Below are positions 37,104-45,459 of a DNA stretch of 64,000 nucleotides, piece by piece. The notes under the pieces were generated by a model. That model worked only from the letters and a program-made list of their open reading frames with translations. It was not told the origin of the DNA and did no database searches. The stretch is from Hoylesella enoeca JCM 12259 (lineage in GTDB: Bacteria > Bacteroidota > Bacteroidia > Bacteroidales > Bacteroidaceae). Position numbers and translations under genes: made by a program. Numbering within the stretch: position 1 is the first letter of the stretch; every line of letters starts with the position of its first letter. The stretch is from contig NZ_BAIX01000003.1 in the NCBI RefSeq assembly GCF_000613405.1, positions 82,133 through 146,132 of the forward strand. Direction: 5' to 3'.

Positions 37104-38255
37104 TCATCCAACCATTTCACGAGCGATCCTTCGTGCCTCTTGATCTGTTTGTATATAAGTTTCGTATGTGGGATTTGCATCGAATACGACCCGCTCCATC
37201 GTCTTTTCGATGATATCTGCCATAGCTATGAACGAGCATCTGGCTTGTCGGAATGCTTCATTTACAATCTCGTTGGCAGCATTGAGGATGCAAGGCATAT
37301 TGCCACCGCGATGAATCGCTTCAAACGCTAAGGCCAAACAGCGGAACTTATCGAGGTCGGGCTCGAAGAATTCAAGTGGTTGACGGAACAGATCGAGCCG
37401 CTGCCCGTCGAGCGGCAAACGGTCGGGGAACGAAAAGGCGTATTGAATTGGGAGGCGCATATCAGGCATACCGAGTTGCGCCTTCACGCTTCCATCGCAA
37501 AATTGTACGGCACTGTGTACGATACTTTGGGGATGGACGAGCACCTGAATACGCTTGACCGGCACACCGAAAAGCCATTTCGCCTCGATCACTTCAAAGC
37601 CTTTGTTCATCATCGAGGCACTATCAATGGTGATTTTAGCGCCCATCTCCCACGTGGGATGCTTCAGAGCATCGGCCGCAGTGACACGACTCATCTGCTC
37701 TTTCGTGAACAAACGGAACGGTCCTCCACTTGCCGTGAGGAGTATTTTATCGATTTCGTTATCACCTTCGCCCGTTAGACATTGAAAGATTGCAGAATGT
37801 TCGCTGTCTACGGGGATAATAGGTACATGATATTCTTGTGCCAATCGGCAGATCAACTCACCTGCCACAACCAAGGTTTCCTTATTGGCAAGGCAGATTT
37901 TCTTATGCGATCGGATGGCGTGAATCGTAGGAGCGAGACCGGCAAAGCCCACCATCGCCGTGAGAACCATATCGATAGGCTCGGCTTCAACAATCTCATC
38001 AAGGGCCGACTGGCCTGCATAGACTTTAATATCCGGCTCGTCTGCAAGAGCGTTTTTCAGTCGTTCGTAATGCGTTTCATTGGCAATCACGACGGCTGCA
38101 GGGTGAAATCGGCGTGCCTGTGCGGCCAGTTCGTCTACACGATTGTTAGCAGTGAGGGCATAAACTTCATAAAGATCGCTGTGCTGAGCAATGATATCGA
38201 GTGCCTGTGTACCGATACTGCCCGTGCTGCCAAGGATACATATCTGTTTCTTCAT
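37104..38255 (-). CDS. dxr: 1-deoxy-D-xylulose-5-phosphate reductoisomerase
   Basis: Protein of 383 residues. NADPH-binding N-terminus (CILGSTGSIGTQALDII), then LANKETLVVAGELI and PVDSEHSAIFQCL, which carry the metal and substrate residues, and SASMMNKGFEVIEAKWLF. The reaction converts 1-deoxyxylulose 5-phosphate to 2-C-methylerythritol 4-phosphate, the second step of the MEP isoprenoid pathway. Its start overlaps the rimM stop by 4 bp. The rimM-dxr-rseP order is usual in Bacteroidetes. Length is normal. Confidence 0.96.
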   Translation of the reverse strand: MKKQICILGSTGSIGTQALDIIAQHSDLYEVYALTANNRVDELAAQARRFHPAAVVIANETHYERLKNALADEPDIKVYAGQSALDEIVEAEPIDMVLTAMVGFAGLAPTIHAIRSHKKICLANKETLVVAGELICRLAQEYHVPIIPVDSEHSAIFQCLTGEGDNEIDKILLTASGGPFRLFTKEQMSRVTAADALKHPTWEMGAKITIDSASMMNKGFEVIEAKWLFGVPVKRIQVLVHPQSIVHSAVQFCDGSVKAQLGMPDMRLPIQYAFSFPDRLPLDGQRLDLFRQPLEFFEPDLDKFRCLALAFEAIHRGGNMPCILNAANEIVNEAFRQARCSFIAMADIIEKTMERVVFDANPTYETYIQTDQEARRIAREMVG

Positions 38256-38785
38256 TTACTTTCGTTCAAGTCTAAGATGCCTTCCGGCAAGTTAATTCTG
38301 ATCTCTTTGCGTTGCGAATCAATACCGGTGATAAGATCGGTACTGGCCGGAATGAGGTGATTTTTCCCCTGTTCGTCTTCCGCTTCAAAGAGTATATTGA
38401 TCGTGGAGTCATCTACCGAGCGGATGATTCCGATTTCCCGATCGGTTATTTCATCTGTCAGCGCATAGCCAATTAGCTCTGCCCACGAGATATTCTGTTC
38501 ATTACTGTCGGACAAATGACGCGGAAAATAGACGTCGCAGCCCGTGAATCGGCGTGCTTTTTCCTGCGAATTGATGTCGCAGAAAGTGATGAGTGCGGTC
38601 TCATTGCTGCGAAATCGATATTCGTCTATATAAAAAGGAACGAGAATTCCATCGACATCCAAAATGAGATAATCGGCATCCGTGCGGTCGAAAACATCAT
38701 CGGAAAATTGCAAAGAGAGTTCCCCGTGAATGCCGTGAGGCTTTCCCAATCTACCTATTTTATATACATCGCCCTGCTGAATCAT
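38252..38785 (-). CDS. rimM: Ribosome maturation factor RimM
   Basis: Protein of 177 residues. The N-terminal beta-barrel starts YKIGRLGKPHGIHGELSLQF, the RimM signature, with the C-terminal PRC-barrel region (IGIIRSVDDSTINILFE, HLIPASTDLITGID). It assists maturation of the 16S rRNA head in the 30S subunit, together with ribosomal protein S19. It is co-transcribed with murA upstream (41-bp gap with AT-rich words) and dxr downstream (overlap 4 bp). Confidence 0.95.
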   Translation of the reverse strand: MIQQGDVYKIGRLGKPHGIHGELSLQFSDDVFDRTDADYLILDVDGILVPFYIDEYRFRSNETALITFCDINSQEKARRFTGCDVYFPRHLSDSNEQNISWAELIGYALTDEITDREIGIIRSVDDSTINILFEAEDEQGKNHLIPASTDLITGIDSQRKEIRINLPEGILDLNESK

Positions 38786-38826
38786 CCGTTTTACATCTCA
38801 AAAATTCAAATCTCAATTATCACTTC

Positions 38827-40137
38827 TCAATTACTAATTCGCCGAATATGTGCTCCCAGCTGATTCAGTCGGGCTTCGATGTCTTCGTATCCACGGTCAA
38901 TCTGAGCGATATTATCGATTTGACTGGTACCGTCGGCGCTTAATGCAGCAATGAGTAACGCGATTCCGGCCCGTATATCGGGACTGGTCATTCGCCGCGA
39001 ACGCAAAGTGAGCTTGCGATCGTGCCCTATCACTACGGCGCGATGCGGGTCGCAGAGGATGATTTGAGCCCCCATATCGATGAGTTTATCGACAAAGAAG
39101 AGTCGACTTTCAAACATTTTCTGGTGGAAAAGCACACTTCCGCGGGCCTGCGTAGCTACAACTAAGAGCACGGAAATCAAATCCGGCGTGACCCCCGGCC
39201 ACGGTGCGTCGGCCAAAGTCATTATAGAGCCGTCGATGAAAGATTCTATCTGATAATGGTCTTGATGCGGAATAACGATGTCATCGCCCTCAATAAGAAG
39301 CTGAATGCCTAATTGTCGGAATGTAGAAGGAATGTTGCCGAGGTCACGCAACGATACATTCTTAATCCGAATACCGTTACCCACAACGGCAGCCATACCT
39401 ATAAACGAGCCCACCTCTATCATATCGGGCAGGATTCTGTGATGAGCACCGTGCAAACTCTTCACTCCCACGATGGTGAGTAAGTTGCTGGCGATGCCGC
39501 TGATACTTGCTCCCATCCGATTAAGAAGATGACACAGCTGTTGGATATACGGTTCGCAAGCCGCATTGTAGATAGTTGTCGTACCCTCGGCAAGCACTGC
39601 CGACATAATGATATTGGCCGTTCCGGTGACCGAAGCCTCATCAAGCAACATATAACAACCACGCAATTGTCGGGCAACAATCTCGTAAACATTGCGCTCT
39701 TCTACATAAACGAATTCAGCACCGAGGGCCTGAAAGCCTAAGAAATGCGTGTCTAAACGTCGCCGTCCAATCTTATCACCGCCCGGTTGAGCTACAGCTG
39801 CTTTGCCGAAACGGCCCAACAGCGGTCCGATCATCAGTATACTGCCACGCAATGAAGCACATTTGTGAACGAAATCATCGCTTTGAAGATAATCGAGATT
39901 GAGCTGATCGGCCTGGAAAGTGTAGTCGTTTCGGGTGTGCCGGGTCACCTTTACCCCAATGTCTTGCAGCAATTTAATCAAGTTATTCACATCAAGGATA
40001 TCGGGAACATTCTTGATTCGCACGGCATCTCGCGTGAGAAGCGCGGCACAAATCACCTGCAATGCTTCATTCTTCGCTCCTTGCGGTGTAATCGTTCCGC
40101 TGAGAGCGTGCCCTCCCTCAATGATAAATGACTCCAT
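38827..40137 (-). CDS. murA: UDP-N-acetylglucosamine 1-carboxyvinyltransferase
   Basis: Protein of 436 residues, EPSP-synthase fold. N-terminal GGHALSGTITPQGAKNEALQ with the substrate Lys-Asn pair, RGSILMIGPLLGRFGKA and PGGDKIGRRRLDTH. At the position of the usual catalytic Cys loop (fosfomycin site) the sequence runs CYMLLDEASVTGTANI. The C-terminal EVGSFIGMAAVVG and GWPG-like loop (PWPGVTPDLISVLLV) are also present. It catalyses the first committed step of peptidoglycan synthesis in the cytoplasm. The loop region shows Asp rather than an obvious Cys, which would give fosfomycin resistance if confirmed; I am not certain of the alignment. DUF4290 precedes it. Confidence 0.93.
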   Translation of the reverse strand: MESFIIEGGHALSGTITPQGAKNEALQVICAALLTRDAVRIKNVPDILDVNNLIKLLQDIGVKVTRHTRNDYTFQADQLNLDYLQSDDFVHKCASLRGSILMIGPLLGRFGKAAVAQPGGDKIGRRRLDTHFLGFQALGAEFVYVEERNVYEIVARQLRGCYMLLDEASVTGTANIIMSAVLAEGTTTIYNAACEPYIQQLCHLLNRMGASISGIASNLLTIVGVKSLHGAHHRILPDMIEVGSFIGMAAVVGNGIRIKNVSLRDLGNIPSTFRQLGIQLLIEGDDIVIPHQDHYQIESFIDGSIMTLADAPWPGVTPDLISVLLVVATQARGSVLFHQKMFESRLFFVDKLIDMGAQIILCDPHRAVVIGHDRKLTLRSRRMTSPDIRAGIALLIAALSADGTSQIDNIAQIDRGYEDIEARLNQLGAHIRRISN

Positions 40138-40146
40138 TTCTGCCGT

Positions 40147-40743
40147 TTATTTTTTCTTCCGATTATGAATAACTGCCTCTTTCTCGCTTACATTTGTAAA
40201 TTGAAAGTTATCTAAGTCGATCTGAACTTGCCCATCTGTATAACGTGCGAGATCAGAAGCGACTTTCTCATTATCCGGTGATCCGTGGCTCCATTGCATC
40301 AAATTACGTTTCATTTGATTGGCTGTGATACGGATCAATTCATCTTTTTCGGGTCCATCAGACATATCTTTCAACTTTGAAAACAACCCGAATACCATCT
40401 TTCCATAATGTCTTACGGGGACGGGCGACATCGGATAAGCCAGCGGTTCCGGTTTATGCGTAATCTGTTTAGCCTGCGAAACATCGAACGGATAGTCAAT
40501 ATCGAGCTTGAAATCACTCATCAATGCGAGGTGATCCCATAACTTTTGTTCGTAGTCCTCATTCCCTCGATTCTGCGGGAACATCCTATCCATAATGCTG
40601 ATAATGGCTTCTGCACAGCGTTGTCGTTCTGCTTTATCAGGCAAAGAGACTGCATAGTCGACCATATTCTGTATTTCTCGACCATATTCCGGTAGCACCA
40701 ACCGCTCTCGTTGCGTGTTATAGTCTAATCCATTAATATTCAT
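40147..40743 (-). CDS. DUF4290 protein
   Basis: Protein of 198 residues, soluble, opening NINGLDYNTQRERLVLPEYG, the conserved DUF4290 start, followed by a helical body (IISIMDRMFPQNRGNEDYEQ, KLWDHLALMSDFKLDIDYPF) and a basic tail. The function is not known. In Bacteroidetes it is regularly placed directly before murA, as here (9-bp gap), so it is used here as a marker of the conserved murA-rimM-dxr block. ATG 40743 gives MNINGLDYN. Confidence 0.85.
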   Translation of the reverse strand: MNINGLDYNTQRERLVLPEYGREIQNMVDYAVSLPDKAERQRCAEAIISIMDRMFPQNRGNEDYEQKLWDHLALMSDFKLDIDYPFDVSQAKQITHKPEPLAYPMSPVPVRHYGKMVFGLFSKLKDMSDGPEKDELIRITANQMKRNLMQWSHGSPDNEKVASDLARYTDGQVQIDLDNFQFTNVSEKEAVIHNRKKK

Positions 40744-40851
40744 CTATCAGACCTCCCTCATCCTCTCCGAAAGAGAAGAGTGCCTGCCGGATTAGCGGGA
40801 AGTAAAAACAGGCACATCGATTAATATTTTCTTACGTGTTGTTTGCAGTAT

Positions 40852-41592
40852 TCAGACTTGTCCACTCGACATTCCCATCCCTTTCAAAGAGGATGAGAGA
40901 GGGAGCAATTCCTTTGCTTTCTTTGCCACAAAATCCTTCAAATAGAATGGGACAAAATAAGCAACATCCTCGAATTGACCGGTAGCCATTCGTTTTTCAG
41001 CCAATGGGAACATATTTTTAGCAAGTGGTTCGATGTCCGAAATCAAGTGAGCATTGCCGTTATCGATGATTTCCATACATTTCTTAGCACCATTGCCAAA
41101 GAAATAAACAGGGCCTTTCGCAAGATATTCGCGGTAAGTTTCACCGTCGACTATATCTGCTTGGATGGGTCGAATTTCATTCAAAGCACGATCAAAAAGT
41201 TGTGCATAGACTTCCATTCGGCGTGCATCGAGCATCGGACAGAGCAAAGCACCATCCTCTTTCACTCGCTCTTGCAAGAGAACCGGCACACAAAGCAACT
41301 CCAAAGTGGGCACAGCAATGAGCTTAACATCACGTCCGTAGCAGATGCCCTTGCCCATAGAGATCCCTATGCGCAGCCCAGTATAAGAGCCGGGACCACA
41401 ACTTACGGCCACAGCATCAAGCGGAATGGCGTGGCTGTCAATGAAAGAGAGTGCTTCATCAACAAAGACTCCCAGCTTCACAGCATGATTCGGACCGCTG
41501 TGATCTTCTTTATTAAAGATACATTCGCCTGCATCGCTGACAGCAACAGAGCACACATCGGTGCTCGTTTCGATGTTCAATATGCACGACAT
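40852..41592 (-). CDS. tsaB: tRNA threonylcarbamoyladenosine biosynthesis protein TsaB
   Basis: Protein of 246 residues of the ASKHA fold. N-terminal ILNIETSTDVCSVAVSD, then DHSGPNHAVKLGVFVDEAL and VSCGPGSYTGLRIGISMGKG, the TsaB signature. With TsaD and TsaE it forms N6-threonylcarbamoyladenosine at position 37 of ANN-reading tRNAs. The C-terminal tail (PLSSSLKGMGMSSGQV) is not typical; it is encoded by a C/T-rich repeat-like stretch at 40868-40902. It is divergent from yicC with facing promoters. Confidence 0.93.
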   Translation of the reverse strand: MSCILNIETSTDVCSVAVSDAGECIFNKEDHSGPNHAVKLGVFVDEALSFIDSHAIPLDAVAVSCGPGSYTGLRIGISMGKGICYGRDVKLIAVPTLELLCVPVLLQERVKEDGALLCPMLDARRMEVYAQLFDRALNEIRPIQADIVDGETYREYLAKGPVYFFGNGAKKCMEIIDNGNAHLISDIEPLAKNMFPLAEKRMATGQFEDVAYFVPFYLKDFVAKKAKELLPLSSSLKGMGMSSGQV

Positions 41593-41619
41593 AACTACAA
41601 TATATTCTTAAATAGGATG

Positions 41620-41657
41620 CAAATTTACGCTTTTCCACATCAAAATTCGTACATTTG
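41620..41657. promoter_or_regulatory. Divergent -7 boxes for tsaB (-) and yicC (+)
   Basis: Minus-strand TAAATTTG at 41620-41627 is 28 bp before tsaB ATG 41592. Plus-strand TACATTTG at 41650-41657 is 25 bp before yicC ATG 41682. They are separated by 22 bp, so the two units share one control region. Confidence 0.6.
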
Positions 41658-41681
41658 CAAAAATTTAACGCGAATCAAACA

Positions 41682-42556
41682 ATGGTATTATCAATGACAG
41701 GTTACGGCAAAGCGGTCGTCGCCTATAATGAAAAGAAAATCAATGTAGAGATTAAATCGTTGAACAGTAAGACTCTTGACCTCTCCACTCGTATCGCTCC
41801 ACTCTATCGAGAGAAAGAAATGGAGATGCGACAGATGATTGCTGCCGCACTGATTCGGGGTAAAGTAGACTTCGCAATATGGATAGAGAAAGACGAAATA
41901 GCCGATGCTACGCCGATCAATGCAACTTTGGTGGAAGACTATTATCATCAGCTCAAAGAGATTCAAACTCGTGTCGGCATTCCCGAACCGCAGGATTGGT
42001 TTCAAACTTTACTGCGTATGCCTGATGTAACGACCACAAACGAAGTGAGATTCTTACCGATGAGGAATGGGAAAAGGCTTGCTTAACCATCAAACAGGCA
42101 TTGAATAATCTCGTGGAATTTCGCAAACAAGAGGGCGTTGCATTACAAAAGAAATTCAAGGAAAAGATTGACAACATCGAGATTTTGCTCGCCGGAATCG
42201 AGCCTTATGAAAAATCACGTGTCGAAAAGATTCGTACACGTATCATTGACGGACTCAACACCATCCCCGAAATCGATTACGACCAGAATCGTTTGGAGCA
42301 AGAACTAATTTATTATATTGAGAAACTCGACATCAGCGAGGAAAAACAGCGTCTCACCAACCACTTAAAGTATTTTCGAGAGACGATGAACGAGGGACAA
42401 GGACAAGGCAAAAAGCTCGGTTTTATCGCACAAGAAATGGGGCGCGAAATCAACACCACCGGTTCAAAAAGCAATCAAGCGGAAATGCAAAACATCGTAG
42501 TGAGAATGAAAGATGAGCTGGAACAAATCAAGGAACAGGTGCTGAACGTACTCTAA
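41682..42556 (+). pseudogene. yicC: YicC/YloC endoribonuclease family protein, -1 frameshift (probably intact in vivo)
   Basis: The first part starts MVLSMTGYGKAVVAYNEKKI, the YicC signature, and runs normally to about 42055, then stops at 42086 after LPMRNGKRLA. The next frame from about 42056 reads TDEEWEKACLTIKQALNNLV and continues to 42556, ending in the conserved C-terminus (GREINTTGSKSNQAEMQNIVVRM in part). Restoring one A in TTA(A)CCG joins them into about 291 residues, the family length. YicC proteins are conserved RNA-processing factors. It precedes gmk by 48 bp, the usual order. ATG 41682 is preferred to an in-frame start at 41655, which would lie before the transcript start. Confidence 0.9.
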
Positions 42557-42604
42557 ATAAGGATCAATCAAGTTAAGGAAACAATGAATAAGTGATCTCA
42601 TTAT

Positions 42605-43246
42605 ATGAAAAACGTATCGGCAACTATGCCTAATCAAAATTCAGTCTCCTCAAAAAAGGATGAAAAAGACCTATCTATTGGAGGCCTTATCATCTTTTCT
42701 GCCCCCTCCGGTTCAGGTAAAAGCACAATTATCAATTGGTTGATGGCGGAGCATCCGGAACTCAATTTAACTTTTTCCATCTCTTGCACAAGTCGTGCTC
42801 CGCGTGGAACGGAACAGCACGGAGTGGAATATTTCTTCCTCACTCCTAATGAGTTCCGGCGCAGAATAGACCGAAACGAGTTCTTGGAATATGAAGAAGT
42901 CTATACCGATCGATTCTACGGAACGTTGAAATCACAAGTGGAGCGACAATTAGAAGCAGGTCAGAACGTTGTGTTCGACGTCGACGTAAAAGGCGGATGT
43001 CATATTAAAGATTTCTACGGGAGCCGTGCACTCAGCCTGTTTATCCAACCGCCATCGATCAAGGAACTGCGAAACCGACTCAACAAGCGGGCTACTGACG
43101 CTCCGGAAGTGATCGAAGACCGCATAGCACGAGCTGAATACGAACTCAGTTTTGCGTCCCGATTCGATCGCATCATCATCAATGACGATCTCGAACGGGC
43201 CAAACAAGAAGTGTATCTTGCCGTCAAAGACTTTCTCAATGATTAA
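42605..43246 (+). CDS. gmk: Guanylate kinase
   Basis: Protein of 213 residues. P-loop FSAPSGSGKSTI at about 31-42, GMP-binding region SCTSRAPRGTEQHGVEYFF, and EYEEVYTDRFYGTLKSQV; the lid contains NKRATDAPEVIEDRIARA. It phosphorylates GMP to GDP with ATP. The first 25 residues (Ser/Lys/Asp-rich) are longer than usual, so an internal start cannot be excluded, but no other ATG is well placed. It overlaps nadD by 8 bp. Confidence 0.95.
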   Translation: MKNVSATMPNQNSVSSKKDEKDLSIGGLIIFSAPSGSGKSTIINWLMAEHPELNLTFSISCTSRAPRGTEQHGVEYFFLTPNEFRRRIDRNEFLEYEEVYTDRFYGTLKSQVERQLEAGQNVVFDVDVKGGCHIKDFYGSRALSLFIQPPSIKELRNRLNKRATDAPEVIEDRIARAEYELSFASRFDRIIINDDLERAKQEVYLAVKDFLND

Positions 43247-43810
43247 AACCGGGATCTTCGGAGGATCTTTCAACCCCATCCACAACGGACATATCGCCCT
43301 GGCAAAAAGCATTCTCGCACTTGCTGAATTGGATGAAATCTGGTTCGTTGTATCGCCGCAGAACCCCTTTAAACGTGCAGATCCGAATCTCTTAGACGAT
43401 CGTTTACGCCTCGAATTGGTTCGTTTGGCTCTTGCAAATGAGCCTCATCTCATCACCAACGATTGTGAATTTCATCTGCCGAAGCCTTCTTATATGTGGC
43501 ATACACTCCAAGCGATGAGCCACAACTATCCCAATCGCATGTTCACACTTCTCATCGGAGCCGACAATTGGCTCTCTTTCCCCCGTTGGTATCACGCCAA
43601 CGACATCATCACTCATTATTCCATCATCGTTTATCCGCGACGAAACGCCCACGTCAACACGATTACGTTTCCTCCACAGTGCGTCTTGTCGACACGCCTC
43701 TTTACGATATCAGCAGCACGGAAATACGTCATCGCATTCGCAATCATATTCCCGTCGACTCTCTTTTGCCGTCTTCCATCATCCAAAAAGCATTGGAATA
43801 TTACCGCTAA
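43239..43810 (+). pseudogene. nadD: Nicotinate-nucleotide adenylyltransferase, -1 frameshift (probably intact in vivo)
   Basis: The start MIKTGIFGGSFNPIHNGHIA carries the nucleotidyltransferase GxFxPxHxGH motif. It continues normally through LLIGADNWLSFPRW to about 43676. There the frame breaks; the next frame supplies TVRLVDTPLYDISSTEIRHR and ends LLPSSIIQKALEYYR at 43810, including the ISSTxIR motif of the family. One C missing in CCTCC(C)ACAG restores a protein of about 190 residues. It makes nicotinate adenine dinucleotide in NAD synthesis and is normally essential, so a sequence error is the likelier explanation. Its ATG lies inside the end of gmk. Confidence 0.92.
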
Positions 43811-43835
43811 AACGATAGTTCTTACCCCAAAAAGT

Positions 43836-43866
43836 TTGGAAGTAAGCATGAATTGCACTATCTTTG
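43836..43866 (+). promoter_or_regulatory. Promoter of the antitoxin-toxin pair
   Basis: TTG at 43836-43838, 20-bp spacer, TATCTTTG at 43859-43866, then 24 bp to ATG 43891. Both boxes match the Bacteroidetes consensus. Confidence 0.75.
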
Positions 43867-43890
43867 CAATGTAATTAAGCATGAACCACG

Positions 43891-44031
43891 ATGGAAGAAA
43901 AAGCAAAAAAGACCGAGAAAAAGGTTGAGAAGAGAAAAGTCGGTAAGACTTTGGAAGCTGCCAGAAGATTAAAAGGAAGTCTGATTGTTAACGATCCGAC
44001 AATCTTTCAATACGATGCGATATCTAATTGA
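43891..44031 (+). CDS. Small antitoxin-like protein upstream of PIN toxin
   Basis: Small open frame of 46 residues, too short for most gene finders. It is very basic at the N-terminus (MEEKAKKTEKKVEKRKVGKT), followed by LEAARRLKGSLIVNDP and a short tail ending YDAISN. It starts 24 bp after a two-box promoter and its last 17 bp overlap the PIN gene, the arrangement of toxin-antitoxin operons in which the antitoxin comes first. I recognise no named antitoxin domain. The assignment rests on position, size and translational coupling. Confidence 0.65.
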   Translation: MEEKAKKTEKKVEKRKVGKTLEAARRLKGSLIVNDPTIFQYDAISN

Positions 44032-44437
44032 TACGAATATATTCGTATTTTTATCCTTAGACCCAAACTCATTAAGTCAAGACGTACTCGCTTTACTCGA
44101 AGATTACGACTCTCAACTATATATAAGTGCAGAGTCGGTAAAGGAACTTGTCGTCAGTTTTAACAACAAAAGGCTTGGTTCGAAAAGATGGAAGACAGCC
44201 GAAGCAATGGTGCGTGCCATCGAAAAGGAGTATTATATCACGATTCTTCCGGTGCGAAAAGAGCACATCATAACCTATGCCCGCATGGAACTCAACAATG
44301 CGCAAGGGCATAAAGACCCGTCAGATCACGTGATTATAGCACACGCCATCACCGAACATTTACCTTTAATATCCAGCGACACACGCTTTCCTTTTTACAC
44401 AAAGCAAGGTCTTGAACTCATTGTTAACAAGCGATAG
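44015..44437 (+). CDS. PIN-domain ribonuclease (VapC-like toxin)
   Basis: Protein of 140 residues opening MRYLIDTNIFVFL, the PIN-domain start with catalytic Asp6, then SAESVKELVVSFN (Glu), HKDPSDHVIIAHAI (Asp pair) and LISSDTRFPFY. These acidic residues coordinate the Mg needed to cut RNA, often tRNA in VapC toxins. The overlapping small basic gene upstream probably encodes its antitoxin. ATG 44015 is chosen over an in-frame start at 43985 because MRYLIDTN is the family N-terminus. The target RNA is unknown. Confidence 0.85.
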   Translation: MRYLIDTNIFVFLSLDPNSLSQDVLALLEDYDSQLYISAESVKELVVSFNNKRLGSKRWKTAEAMVRAIEKEYYITILPVRKEHIITYARMELNNAQGHKDPSDHVIIAHAITEHLPLISSDTRFPFYTKQGLELIVNKR

Positions 44438-44495
44438 CGCACTTGTTAGGGATAAGTTGTGAGTTGATTCAAGACACTTTTCTCATTCCACCCAC

Positions 44496-45065
44496 CTATT
44501 TCAGATTCTTTTCTACCCCTTTCCGCCCGCCAAGCGGCTTATTTTCACCAAACAAATCTCTGTCGGAGACAATCGCGGCGTGCTCTAATCGCAGCAAGGC
44601 AAACTTCTTGTCGATGCCACCGGCATAACCCGTGAGACGGCCATTGGCGCCTATCACGCGATGACAAGGGATGATGATGCTCACGGGATTGCGCCCGACG
44701 GCACCTCCGACTGCTTGCGCCGACAGGGTGAGAACACCTCGCACAGTGGCTATCCGACGCGCCACATCACCATAAGTGACGGTCTTGCCGTAAGGAATTT
44801 GTTGCAATATGCGCCAGACCAACTGTTGAAAAGGTGTTCCTATCAATCGGATGGGCGGTGGATCAAGCGGAATCTGCCCATCGAAATATTGATCCAACCA
44901 TTGCCGTGTGCATTCGAAGACTGGCAGATCAGCCTTTCGCACTCCGTCGGGACCTGATTTAGCAGCATATTTCTGACCTTCGATCCATAGTTCGATCAAT
45001 GCTTCTCCATCACTCACAAGATGTAGGAGTCCGATGGGCGATGCGTATTCACAAACATAATTCAT
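44496..45065 (-). CDS. ogt: Methylated-DNA--protein-cysteine methyltransferase
   Basis: Protein of 189 residues. The active-site motif IIPCHRVIGANG carries the alkyl-acceptor Cys. The DNA-binding helix-turn-helix GTPFQQLVWRILQQIPYGKTVTYGDVA is present (split here by its ends), as is the C-terminal LTGYAGGIDKK. It removes alkyl groups from O6-alkylguanine by suicide transfer to Cys. A GTG three codons upstream is possible, but ATG 45065 (MNYVCEYASPIG) matches the family. Slightly longer at the C-terminus than usual. It is convergent with the PIN gene. Confidence 0.94.
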   Translation of the reverse strand: MNYVCEYASPIGLLHLVSDGEALIELWIEGQKYAAKSGPDGVRKADLPVFECTRQWLDQYFDGQIPLDPPPIRLIGTPFQQLVWRILQQIPYGKTVTYGDVARRIATVRGVLTLSAQAVGGAVGRNPVSIIIPCHRVIGANGRLTGYAGGIDKKFALLRLEHAAIVSDRDLFGENKPLGGRKGVEKNLK

Positions 45066-45105
45066 TGCCGTCACAGGATTAAAATAGTGATATGAAGTGA
45101 GGTGT

Positions 45106-45113
45106 CAAAGTTA
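45106..45113 (-). promoter_or_regulatory. -7 box of ogt
   Basis: Minus-strand TAACTTTG, 41 bp before ATG 45065; no -33 box is convincing. Confidence 0.5.
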
Positions 45114-45150
45114 ATGCTTTTTGTCGACACGAGCAAACTTCCTCCTCATC

Positions 45151-45238
45151 AACCGTTAATCGGCGTGCCATTAACCGTTAATCGCATTGCAACTAACGCT
45201 TAACCGACGTGCAATCAACCGTTAGTTAGAATGTTGCA
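45151..45238 (+). repeat. 22-bp unit array F (best-preserved copy)
   Basis: Four contiguous units at 45151-45172, 45173-45194, 45195-45216 and 45217-45238, starting AACCGTTAATCG, AACCGTTAATCG, AACGCTTAACCG and AACCGTTAGTTAG, mostly ending GCAACT, GCAATC or GCCATT. It lies in the 45066-45459 gap, which otherwise holds the ogt promoter and an orphan promoter. Confidence 0.9.
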
Positions 45239-45306
45239 CGCACAAAAACCGTAAATCGGTTACTAATACATACAAAAAGTTTAAGGCACTTTGATTAAAA
45301 TAGTCA

Positions 45307-45314
45307 TAACTTTG
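45307..45314 (+). promoter_or_regulatory. Orphan rightward -7 box
   Basis: TAACTTTG on the plus strand with no rightward gene behind it; the next 145 bp contain no credible open frame and then meet the 3' end of the leftward M16 gene. It may drive a small or antisense RNA, or be chance. Confidence 0.35.
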
Positions 45315-45459
45315 CAACCGATAAAGCATTTTCAAGGATAAAACAATCAACCCATAAGTACGTATATAGAGAATATCCATTCGCCCCGCGTTATCTCATT
45401 GGTGTTGACAAAAGACCGTTGCTTCACCTTTGTTTTAGGTGTTCTTAGAAAACGATCAA

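Noticed and set aside
35618..43810. Programmed -1 frameshifting in rseP, yicC and nadD
   Set aside because: No slippery heptamer followed by a hairpin or pseudoknot is visible at the break points, and the affected genes are unrelated.
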